IMG/VR virus record: IMGVR_UViG_3300031654_000010
Coordinates: 1-41,406 of that record
Direction: 5' to 3' (one strand)
Origin: a virus
DNA length: 41,406 bases
Shown here: positions 5,661-11,265 of the stretch, piece after piece
Position numbering within the stretch: position 1 is the first letter of the stretch
How the letters are laid out: each line of letters starts with the position of its first letter
The notes under the pieces: generated by a model
The model's input: only the letters and a program-made list of their open reading frames with translations
Database searches by the model: none
What the model was told of the DNA's origin: nothing
Position numbers and translations under genes: made by a program

Positions 5661-6872
5661 CTATTTCGGATTTTCCTTTATATGCTCAATCAGTTCGGCT
5701 AACTTCTCTTCATCCAGGTCATTATAGTCCTTGATATTCCACTTCATTGTGGCATTGCAGTATTGACCGACATCGGTTGCCGACCAGTTGCAGTCCTGCA
5801 TTGTCTCTTTCAAAGACTTGACCGAGTTTTGCAATTTAAGTTCTTTACCACTGCCGTCAGGTGGATAATCTAGCTTAGGTGGGTAGTCTTCTTTAGGCTC
5901 TGGCTTGGACTTGGCTGTAGCCTCTCGTTCCATTTGTCTGAGCTCCTCATCAGTGGCACAAGTCTCGTCCGGTGGCTCAAGTTTTTCCTCTTCTTCTTTG
6001 GCTCCCTCAATCTCTTCAGGTGTCATTCTTTCGGCAGCCTCTTCCTTTGTCAGCATCCTGTCCTTTTCATCAGCTGGCCACTGTTTGATATCACCATACA
6101 ACAATTCTGTGTCTGCCTCGACCTGTGCCATATCAGGCGGTCCCGCAATGAGTTCAAGCGGTGGCTTCCTGGCTTTTATCGCAGCCTCTATCATATTGTC
6201 ATTGCTTCGGATATTGAGGACAAAAACATTCTTCTTAGTGCCACCCGGGGGAATTACCTCCATCTTCTCAAGGGTAAGCAGAAGCGGTACAATACTCACT
6301 CGACCGTAGATTGATCTGACCAGCTTTAAGCAATTATTGATATTAGTAATACTGTTTACGCTTGATGTGTCAATCTGCCAGATACCCAGTCCGCTTATCT
6401 CTGGGAGTATAAACTGAAGGTTCATAATCTCCCGGCAGTTGCCGGATTGATAGTCGGGACATTCCCTACCCTGGCAAGCCATCTCCCGCATTTCCGTGTT
6501 CTTGGAGTCTTTTGACGGCAGGTCGCCAGTTACTTTGTCAACTAACCTCATGCAGATTTCGCCATCACCGCGACAGACCAGCCCCCGGGTCCTTGTGTAG
6601 CACCGGTAATACTGGCTGGCTATTGTCTCTTCATCCTCAAGAGGGAAGATTATCCTGAGTTCCTTTGGCTGCTCACCGAATGTCTCAATGAGCTGTTCCA
6701 GTAGTTCACCACCAGGGGCATCCGGAGCCGGGTAAACGAAGTAGTCAACAGCAGACGGATATGTGGTTATTACCTGACCTTGCTTGTTTTTCTTTTCCTT
6801 CTTTATACCCAGATGTATCTTGCCTATTCGTGGCAGGCGGTTTCTTTCAGTTAGTCCTTTGATTGGTGACAT
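5661..6872 (-). CDS. Gp3-like recombination-directionality-factor family protein
   Basis: The 403-residue protein matches the pattern of the phiC31 gp3-like (RDF-like) family. It has an N-terminal IGKIHLGIKK, YPSAVDYFV (39-46) and PKELRIIFPLEDEETIASQYY (69-89). A cysteine set follows as CYTRTRGLVCRGDGEIC (91-107) and CQGRECPDYQSGNC (133-146), likely metal-binding. The region from about 265 to 345 is low-complexity and acidic, and a small helical domain closes the protein. In phiC31, gp3 binds the serine integrase and reverses its direction. No integrase is seen in this genome, so a different DNA-metabolism role is possible. Confidence 0.65.
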   Translation of the reverse strand: MSPIKGLTERNRLPRIGKIHLGIKKEKKNKQGQVITTYPSAVDYFVYPAPDAPGGELLEQLIETFGEQPKELRIIFPLEDEETIASQYYRCYTRTRGLVCRGDGEICMRLVDKVTGDLPSKDSKNTEMREMACQGRECPDYQSGNCREIMNLQFILPEISGLGIWQIDTSSVNSITNINNCLKLVRSIYGRVSIVPLLLTLEKMEVIPPGGTKKNVFVLNIRSNDNMIEAAIKARKPPLELIAGPPDMAQVEADTELLYGDIKQWPADEKDRMLTKEEAAERMTPEEIEGAKEEEEKLEPPDETCATDEELRQMEREATAKSKPEPKEDYPPKLDYPPDGSGKELKLQNSVKSLKETMQDCNWSATDVGQYCNATMKWNIKDYNDLDEEKLAELIEHIKENPK

Positions 6873-6875
6873 ATT

Positions 6876-7136
6876 TCACTCTCCCTTAATAGCATACCCA
6901 TATTGATTTGAAAACTCAGCCAGTGGATACGCTTTATTAAATTGCTTAACTTCATCTTCTGAATATTCTATACTTTGTGGGCTTAGAACAAGAGAGAAAG
7001 CATCAAGTATATCCCAGATTTCTTCTTCAGTATGCGGTGCATCATCTTTAGCAAAGGCACTCCCATTTGAGAGATTGCAGAATATACCCCGCTTGCCTTG
7101 ATTACACCAATCCACAGTAAGAAAATATCTATTCAT
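6876..7136 (-). CDS. Hypothetical protein (86 aa)
   Basis: An 86-residue protein with an alpha/beta feel (MNRYFLTVDWCNQGKRGIFC, then an acidic helix HTEEEIWDILDAFSLVL). No family is recognised. It ends three bases before the RDF-like gene, whose ribosome-binding site overlaps its 3-prime end, so the two are probably made together. Confidence 0.6.
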   Translation of the reverse strand: MNRYFLTVDWCNQGKRGIFCNLSNGSAFAKDDAPHTEEEIWDILDAFSLVLSPQSIEYSEDEVKQFNKAYPLAEFSNQYGYAIKGE

Positions 7137-7164
7137 TACTTAAAACAATCTCCTGTCCTGCAAT

Positions 7165-7350
7165 TTAAGACATCCCCGGCATATTTCTGGCATGATGCCA
7201 TGATGGTTCGCAATATGGTGGATGCTCATGACCGAATAGCTCCATAACTTCGTCAATCGTATCTTCAGAGACCTCTTTCTTGGGAAGTAAAGTAGACTCA
7301 GGCTCTTCCAGTATGAGTCTCAATAGCCTTCTTTTTTCTTTATCGTCCAT
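7165..7350 (-). CDS. Hypothetical protein (61 aa)
   Basis: A 61-residue acidic helical protein (MDDKEKRRLLRLILEEPEST) with a C-terminal His/Pro-rich end (FGHEHPPYCEPSWHHARN) that could bind metal. Unknown function. It follows the zinc-ribbon gene with no gap, stop to start. Confidence 0.55.
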   Translation of the reverse strand: MDDKEKRRLLRLILEEPESTLLPKKEVSEDTIDEVMELFGHEHPPYCEPSWHHARNMPGMS

Positions 7351-7596
7351 TTATATTATTTCCTTTTGAAGTTTAAGAATTCTTCTCTTGGCTGTTCCAG
7401 TGTGATGAGCCATTACGCTTTGTATCTTTTTAAATTCTGCCATCCCTATTATTTCTCTGTTTTCAAGCAACCATCCTCTGCGCTCCCAACAATCATCGCA
7501 GATACTTTCACGTTTAGATACTTTGCGTTCTTCAATAGCTCCGCCACAATCACCACATCTAGGATAGTAATGTCCATCTTTTTCTACAAAACCCAT
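7351..7596 (-). CDS. Zinc-ribbon protein with basic helical tail (81 aa)
   Basis: Residues 14-38 form a ribbon with CGDCGG and CDDCWERRG, two Cys-x2-Cys pairs about 15 apart. The C-terminal half is a basic helix (HHTGTAKRRILKLQKEII). This resembles small nucleic-acid-binding or TraR/DksA-like zinc proteins, but the acidic coiled coil of DksA is absent. It starts two bases after the stop of the upstream gene. Confidence 0.65.
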   Translation of the reverse strand: MGFVEKDGHYYPRCGDCGGAIEERKVSKRESICDDCWERRGWLLENREIIGMAEFKKIQSVMAHHTGTAKRRILKLQKEII

Positions 7597-7598
7597 AT

Positions 7599-7808
7599 CT
7601 ATTTACCTTCCTCTGGCGGTGGGTATCTCTTGTCCAGCTCGGCTACAAGGGCATCTGATTCTTGAAGCATCATCTCTCTTATTCGCTCGGGGGGTGCAAG
7701 TTCTCCTACTTCCTCACCGCTATCTCGCAACTCAACCGTGCAGTCATAGCTCTTGACACCCTTTACGCTAGTTCCAACATTAACCCTGTATCTTCTGCTT
7801 ATCTCCAT
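7599..7808 (-). CDS. Hypothetical protein (69 aa)
   Basis: A 69-residue protein: an N-terminal beta segment (RRYRVNVGTSVKGVKSYDCTVE), then a helix (PERIREMMLQESDALVAELD). No family is recognised. The start follows directly on the stop of the 27-residue membrane peptide, whose 3-prime end supplies the AGGAGGAG ribosome-binding site. Confidence 0.6.
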   Translation of the reverse strand: MEISRRYRVNVGTSVKGVKSYDCTVELRDSGEEVGELAPPERIREMMLQESDALVAELDKRYPPPEEGK

Positions 7809-7892
7809 TTATCTCCTCCTAATCCTGTATACAAAATCTAAGATACACAGGATTAAAACTATTACAAAGAACACTATTACTACCGGACTCAT
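7809..7892 (-). CDS. Tiny membrane peptide (27 aa)
   Basis: ATG at 7892, with an upstream AAAGGAA, opens a 27-residue peptide that is nearly all membrane helix (VVIVFFVIVLILCILDFVY), closed by the positive tail RIRRR. This is the pattern of small phage membrane peptides with the C-terminus in the cytoplasm. Its TAA touches the ATG of the next gene. The perfect junction and clear hydrophobic core support it despite its size; function unknown. Confidence 0.5.
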   Translation of the reverse strand: MSPVVIVFFVIVLILCILDFVYRIRRR

Positions 7893-7897
7893 CCAAG

Positions 7898-8116
7898 TTA
7901 TTCCTTTATTATTGAGTTCTTTTCAAACGTAGGTTTTAATTTAATATCAACTGGCACTCCACCAGTATGAAAAATTGCTGGCGGTATGCTGAGACTATTT
8001 AAAATCTTATCGTGCATCTCTAAGATTAGCTTTTGTTGCTCAAGTATCTCTTTAATTATTGGTGGCGTTATAAACTCAATTTCAGGCACTATATTCTCCT
8101 TTATACTTCGTGCCAT
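7898..8116 (-). CDS. Hypothetical helical protein (72 aa)
   Basis: A 72-residue protein with a long central helix (PPIIKEILEQQKLILEMHDKIL), probably a short coiled coil, and a mixed C-terminal part. It overlaps the upstream gene by 16 bases, in line with the dense packing of this block. No function is known. Confidence 0.55.
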   Translation of the reverse strand: MARSIKENIVPEIEFITPPIIKEILEQQKLILEMHDKILNSLSIPPAIFHTGGVPVDIKLKPTFEKNSIIKE

Positions 8117-8301
8117 ACGACTGGTGTTTCAGGCACTTCGCAGTAGGATATCATCATTAAGACATAGACCTTTTTACCTCTGTTATAAGGCAGTCTTGCC
8201 AGCCTCTCGGCTTCGACCCTGGCATCTTCAGGAGTATCGTGCCTGTAGTGATATCCCCCATCTGTCCCTTCTACCAGGCAGTTATAAAATCTCTCAACCA
8301 T
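8101..8301 (-). CDS. Hypothetical alpha/beta protein (66 aa)
   Basis: A 66-residue protein (MVERFYNCLVEGTDGGYHYR, then DTPEDARVEAERLARLPYN and strands VYVLMMISY). The layout is strand, helix, strand. No family can be named. It begins with a good ribosome-binding site (AGGAGAAAAG). Confidence 0.6.
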   Translation of the reverse strand: MVERFYNCLVEGTDGGYHYRHDTPEDARVEAERLARLPYNRGKKVYVLMMISYCEVPETPVVWHEV

Positions 8302-8328
8302 TTCTTTTCTCCTCCTTGGGGCAATCCT

Positions 8329-8679
8329 TCAGACTTGCCCCACATTCATATTCCTTTGCCTCCACATTCTCTTGAGTTCTTTAATATCGTTGGGTAGCCG
8401 ATTCCCTCCGTTATTATTATTTCCAGCCTCAAGAGAATGTCGCTGCCTTATCTCGTCAAGTGTCTGGAGTTTAGGTCTGCCACCGGTGGCGTGTGGGACC
8501 TCGTGGCAATTTATGTCCTCAGCCACCGGGTCTATGAGCTTTACCAGCTCACCGTTTTCGTCATGCTCGCGATTGCAAATCAAGCAACGGACTTCTCCCC
8601 AGTCGTTAATCAGGATGCCGTTACAGCCTGGGTGCTTGCAGTCGTGAATTGACTTTTTGATTACTGGCTTAGCTGGCAT
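8329..8679 (-). CDS. Zinc-ribbon hypothetical protein (116 aa)
   Basis: The N-terminal third has CKHPGCNGILINDWGEVRC followed by LICNREHDENG, which is a four-cysteine ribbon. The middle contains a polar TGGRPKLQTLDEIRQRHSLEAG segment and an asparagine-rich linker (NNNNGGN). The C-terminus is a basic helix (KELKRMWRQRN), fitting nucleic-acid binding. Exact function unknown. Confidence 0.65.
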   Translation of the reverse strand: MPAKPVIKKSIHDCKHPGCNGILINDWGEVRCLICNREHDENGELVKLIDPVAEDINCHEVPHATGGRPKLQTLDEIRQRHSLEAGNNNNGGNRLPNDIKELKRMWRQRNMNVGQV

Positions 8680-8692
8680 TCTCTAATCCTTT

Positions 8693-8887
8693 TTAAGCAC
8701 CTTCATGCACATTTCCACATTTTGAACATATGCCATATACTTCCCACCAAGCCCCGTCTAATCCATAGCCAGATGCAGCGTGTGTTATCTTTATAAACCT
8801 TCCGCAATGAGGGCATTGAAATGGATGAAAGGCTTTTCTCTTTTCTTCATCAATTTGCTGGTAGATTATTTCTAAATCCTCAGCCAC
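8693..8887 (-). CDS. Small zinc-ribbon protein (64 aa)
   Basis: After an acidic helix (LEIIYQQIDEEKRKAF), residues 24-60 form a ribbon: CPHCGRFIKI ... GICSKCGNVHEG. It overlaps the Cro-like gene by 16 bases and so is probably the first protein made after it. No specific role can be given. Confidence 0.65.
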   Translation of the reverse strand: MAEDLEIIYQQIDEEKRKAFHPFQCPHCGRFIKITHAASGYGLDGAWWEVYGICSKCGNVHEGA

Positions 8888-9207
8888 CTGAATCTCCTGA
8901 CCAATTCTACGTAAAAACGCTTACAGAGGCTTATTTTTCTATCCTGGGGCTTCTCAGGGGCGTTTGTGGTGTTATCCGCATAGCTGGTTACTTTACTCAC
9001 ATCAAAGCCCAAAAAAAATAGCACATCAAGTGCCATATCCGGGTAAGTCCTGCCGATTGCTTTTAGTAATGTAATACCAACATTCTTCTTTTCAGTGCGG
9101 ATTTGCTGCCATAACTGCTGTGAGATACCCAACTGTTCTGAATATGCGTAGTCTGATAAATTCCCCTGCCTCTCCTTCAACTTAACTAATATCGCCTTCT
9201 CAACCAT
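8872..9207 (-). CDS. Cro-like helix-turn-helix regulator of the leftward early operon
   Basis: The 111-residue protein has an HTH fold at about 12-50 (RQGNLSDYAYSEQLGISQQL, then QIRTEKKNVGITLLKAIGRT). It is the first gene of the leftward early operon and is transcribed divergently from the XRE/CI-like gene at 9354, as Cro is in lambdoid switches. Its promoter (9234-9262) is a perfect consensus and an inverted repeat (9217-9231) covers the start of transcription. It has a normal leader with GAGGGAT. Self-repression and competition with the divergent regulator are inference from the layout. Confidence 0.7.
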   Translation of the reverse strand: MVEKAILVKLKERQGNLSDYAYSEQLGISQQLWQQIRTEKKNVGITLLKAIGRTYPDMALDVLFFLGFDVSKVTSYADNTTNAPEKPQDRKISLCKRFYVELVRRFRWLRI

Positions 9208-9216
9208 TCAAATCCC

Positions 9217-9231
9217 TCACAACTTTTGTGA
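9217..9231. promoter_or_regulatory. Operator 1: TCACAA-CTT-TTGTGA palindrome
   Basis: A perfect 6-3-6 inverted repeat lies just downstream of the leftward -10 box, over the expected start point. The core ACAACTTTTGT recurs at 9327-9337. A weaker relative (11 of 15 matching) is at 9270-9284. Likely binding site of one or both flanking HTH proteins. Confidence 0.75.
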
Positions 9232-9233
9232 AG

Positions 9234-9262
9234 ATTATAACAATTAAAGTTCCTTTTGTCAA
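9234..9262 (-). promoter_or_regulatory. Leftward early promoter (perfect sigma70 consensus)
   Basis: Read leftward: TTGACA at 9262-9257, a 17-base spacer and TATAAT at 9239-9234. It drives the Cro-like gene and the early block behind it. The operator palindrome sits 2 bases downstream of the -10. Confidence 0.9.
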
Positions 9263-9315
9263 TACCTTTTCAAAACTTTTTTTGCCAGTAATACGAAACT
9301 CACACTTTAGTACTA

Positions 9316-9343
9316 TTGACAGACTGACAACTTTTGTTATAAT
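9316..9343 (+). promoter_or_regulatory. Rightward promoter of the CI-like gene with overlapping operator 2
   Basis: TTGACA at 9316-9321 and TATAAT at 9338-9343 are separated by 16 bases. TGACAA-CTT-TTGTTA (9325-9339), an imperfect match to operator 1, covers the spacer and the edge of the -10. The expected start point is only a few bases before the ATG at 9354, so the message would have almost no leader. Confidence 0.85.
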
Positions 9344-9353
9344 TTTAAGCACT

Positions 9354-9638
9354 ATGGTTGGAAAACTTGCCAACAAACTAAAGGAATTGAGAGAGGAGAG
9401 GGGGTGGTCTCAGCAAGAGCTGGCTAAACACTCTGGCATAGACCGAAGCACCATTGCCTATCTTGAAACTGACCGAATCGCCAGTCCTTCTGCTGAGACA
9501 TTTATCAAGTTGGCGCAGGCATTTAATATCCACATAAATGAGCTGTTCATAGCTGCCGGTTACCTGAAAGAATTGAGTGCAAGTTACTACTATGAAGAGA
9601 CCCCGGAGAAGATAGTAGAAGACCTGAAACTGAAATAA
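9354..9638 (+). CDS. XRE/CI-like HTH repressor
   Basis: The 94-residue protein is a classic XRE-family HTH: LANKLKELREERGWSQQELA (5-24), recognition helix around GIDRSTIAYLE, then SPSAETFIKLAQAFNIHINE. There is no peptidase or dimerisation domain, only a short tail. I chose ATG 9354 because the longer upstream frame would start inside the promoter. The start has no Shine-Dalgarno site and lies about 10 bases after the -10 box, so it is probably read from a leaderless message. It faces the Cro-like gene and likely represses the leftward early operon and itself through the two operators. Confidence 0.85.
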   Translation: MVGKLANKLKELREERGWSQQELAKHSGIDRSTIAYLETDRIASPSAETFIKLAQAFNIHINELFIAAGYLKELSASYYYEETPEKIVEDLKLK

Positions 9639-9651
9639 AAGAACGGGGGTT

Positions 9652-9740
9652 TGCTGGGGCTGGTGTATCTCAGACGGGGTATGCTCTTGTACGGCACCAA
9701 AGGCTCCATCACCCCTTTAAACCTTGGAGTCACCCCAGCA
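9652..9740. other. Structured gap after the repressor gene
   Basis: Between the repressor and the late terminator, TGCTGGGG (9652-9659) pairs perfectly with CCCCAGCA (9733-9740). Inside, TGGTG/CACCA (9661-9665 with 9695-9699) and CTCC/GGAG (9704-9707 with 9726-9729) can form two arms. The acceptor-like stem recalls a tRNA, but no T-arm or anticodon arm fits. It may be a small RNA or the 3-prime end of the repressor message. No gene is seen in the gap 9639-9849. Confidence 0.4.
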
Positions 9741-9780
9741 CTCACACACTACCAAATCTTGATAATTTTGTCAAGAAATG

Positions 9781-9817
9781 AAAAGAAAAGCCCCCTCTCC
9801 TTCATAGGAGAGGGGGA
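9781..9817 (-). terminator. Terminator of the late operon
   Basis: CCCCCTCTCC (9792-9801) and GGAGAGGGGG (9808-9817) form a perfect 10-base stem with a 6-base loop. Leftward the stem is followed by CTTTTCTTTTC. It lies 33 bases beyond the last late gene and separates it from the convergent repressor gene. Confidence 0.85.
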
Positions 9818-9849
9818 AATCAACCGAAAGAATACCCTTCCTCTTTATT

Positions 9850-10110
9850 TTAAGAGGGCTTATTTTCGCTCTCAGAGCGTCCTGTTTTGGCTATTGACTT
9901 ATGGTAGTAAGCCGTACCCTCACGGAGAAGGATATCAGCTATTGTTCTATCGGTCATACCGAGTTTTATTTTTCCGTCAGAAAGCATCTGAGAAAGCCAC
10001 TGCTCGAACTTTCGAGCATCTTCGACTATGTATTCTATGTGCCCATTGGGGCAGATTTTCTTTCCGTCTTCTATTTTAACCCAGGGTGCTCCGCAAGTAA
10101 GGCATCCCAT
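9850..10110 (-). CDS. Zinc-ribbon protein at the end of the late operon (86 aa)
   Basis: The N-terminal 25 residues form a ribbon (CLTCGAPWVKIEDGKKICPN, ending CPNGH). A helical segment follows with a possible helix-turn-helix (MTDRTIADILLREGTAYYHK). It is the last gene of the late operon, four bases after the holin-like gene. It might be a small DNA- or RNA-binding protein; no lysis motif is visible. Confidence 0.6.
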   Translation of the reverse strand: MGCLTCGAPWVKIEDGKKICPNGHIEYIVEDARKFEQWLSQMLSDGKIKLGMTDRTIADILLREGTAYYHKSIAKTGRSESENKPS

Positions 10111-10114
10111 TTTA

Positions 10115-10360
10115 TTAACTTCCGTTCTTGGCTTTAAGCCAGGTTATTAGCTCGGTCAAGACCTGACTGTGCTTCATCATTACGTCATTTCGCTCTCGAA
10201 TAACATCATTGTATTCGTCAATAATGTGAGTAAGCCTGTCCTCCATGAACTTCCTGTCCTCACGCATCTGGTTTACCAGATACCTGTAAGCCCAGAATAT
10301 AAGAAAGGCAAGAACCCCAGCTATGCCTCCTATACTACCTATATACTCTAAGACGCTCAT
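10115..10360 (-). CDS. Holin-like / XhlA-type membrane coiled-coil protein
   Basis: The 81-residue protein has one N-terminal membrane helix (IGSIGGIAGVLAFLIFWAYRY, about 7-27), then a charged coiled coil (MREDRKFMEDRLTHIIDEYN onwards) and a basic end. This is the build of haemolysin XhlA and BhlA/UviB-type phage lysis proteins. Its place at the end of the late operon agrees with a lysis role. Its start overlaps the upstream stop by ATGA. No endolysin is recognised next to it, so the assignment rests on topology and position. Confidence 0.55.
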   Translation of the reverse strand: MSVLEYIGSIGGIAGVLAFLIFWAYRYLVNQMREDRKFMEDRLTHIIDEYNDVIRERNDVMMKHSQVLTELITWLKAKNGS

Positions 10361-10533
10361 TGTTCATCTCCCTCGGTTTTATCCTCTTTCTTTGCATCCA
10401 AAGCCATTTTAACAGCATTAGATATTGCGATTTTCGTTAGAATTTGGAGAGCTACTTCAGGTTCTACATTACCACTGAAATCAGCAGCCTGAGTCTCAGA
10501 ATTGAAAGCAAAAGTAAACAGGATTAACGCCAT
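10357..10533 (-). CDS. Small hypothetical protein, possible secreted or membrane peptide (58 aa)
   Basis: ATG at 10533 lies inside the end of the upstream gene (overlap 10 bases) and the TGA overlaps the holin-like start (ATGA). The 58-residue product opens with a short hydrophobic stretch (MALILFTFAFNSETQAAD) that could be a weak signal sequence, and ends in a charged tail. The tight overlaps on both sides support translation. It may be a lysis accessory; no family is recognised. Confidence 0.55.
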   Translation of the reverse strand: MALILFTFAFNSETQAADFSGNVEPEVALQILTKIAISNAVKMALDAKKEDKTEGDEQ

Positions 10534-11264
10534 TTGATTACTCTCTGTTTATCTAAGGGAAATGTATGAGTCAGCCCCAAGAAGTTCGGAGTGTCAACCT
10601 CTACCACGCCATGATAGCTGTCCCAAGTCATCGGTGAAGCCAGATATTCCAGCAACCAGCCTGTTGTAGCGGAGTCCAGCTTCTTCATAATCTCTACCCT
10701 TTCATCGGCTATTTTCAGCGTAGCCTCACAATCAGGTGAACATGAAAGGTGACTGTAAATCCTGATGCCGAAGTACCGCAAGAGGTTGTTTGCTAAAGGG
10801 TTTCCGTCCGGAGCCTCGTTGTTGTTCAGCCATACCGGGTCATAGTTCTTGGAGAAGTTCTCTTTGAAGTATTTTGAGCAACATTCTGGATAACCCAGCA
10901 TTTCACCCATTGTTAGATGGTCACCGGTAAGGTCGGCCTCCTTGAACTTCTGGCCGTCCTCTACCGACCTCGTTATGCAGCCAAACCAGTAATAAGGGTC
11001 ACCAGGCTTGACTTCCTTGTGCTGGTGAGCGAACCCTTGATAGTATCCACTCCTTCTCAAGGGCGTAAATACCAGCTTGTCTCTATTCAGTTTCTCAAGC
11101 AGTCTAGGCATATTCTCAAGGGACATGTGTTCCGTGCAGGCTTGCCTCTGACCTTCAATAACGGTCTTATACTCACATTCGGCAAACAGTCTTGAAGCAG
11201 ATGTCAACTGCCGGCTGAGTTTTTCCTTGCCTACCTTCCAGATTATCCTTGTAAATCCTTCCAT
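10524..11264 (-). CDS. DUF483-like cysteine protein, partner of the radical SAM gene
   Basis: The 246-residue protein carries LGYPECCSKYF (123-133) and SHLSCSPDCEAT (171-182). These are the paired-cysteine signatures I associate with DUF483-type proteins of archaea, bacteria and phages; the family call is from motif memory. The four cysteines (C128, C129, C175, C179) and nearby histidines could bind a metal or a cluster. It starts one base after the radical SAM stop, so the two are translated as a pair. A role as partner in modifying the His/Asp-rich protein encoded just upstream is inferred. Biochemistry of the family is unknown to me. Confidence 0.6.
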   Translation of the reverse strand: MEGFTRIIWKVGKEKLSRQLTSASRLFAECEYKTVIEGQRQACTEHMSLENMPRLLEKLNRDKLVFTPLRRSGYYQGFAHQHKEVKPGDPYYWFGCITRSVEDGQKFKEADLTGDHLTMGEMLGYPECCSKYFKENFSKNYDPVWLNNNEAPDGNPLANNLLRYFGIRIYSHLSCSPDCEATLKIADERVEIMKKLDSATTGWLLEYLASPMTWDSYHGVVEVDTPNFLGLTHTFPLDKQRVIKWR

Positions 11265-11265
11265 G

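Noticed and set aside
5905-6309. Long plus-strand frames opposite the RDF-like gene and similar frames opposite other large genes
   Set aside because: They lie antisense to well-supported genes, lack ribosome-binding sites and are Ser/Leu-rich mirror products of the coding strand.
9228-9353. N-terminal extension of the repressor to 9228
   Set aside because: The extension would cross both operators and the promoter -35/-10. The HTH fold begins properly at the ATG at 9354.
9652-9740. tRNA gene
   Set aside because: The closing stem and discriminator-like A look right, but there is no T-arm with a GTTC-type loop, no normal D-arm and no usable anticodon arm on either strand.
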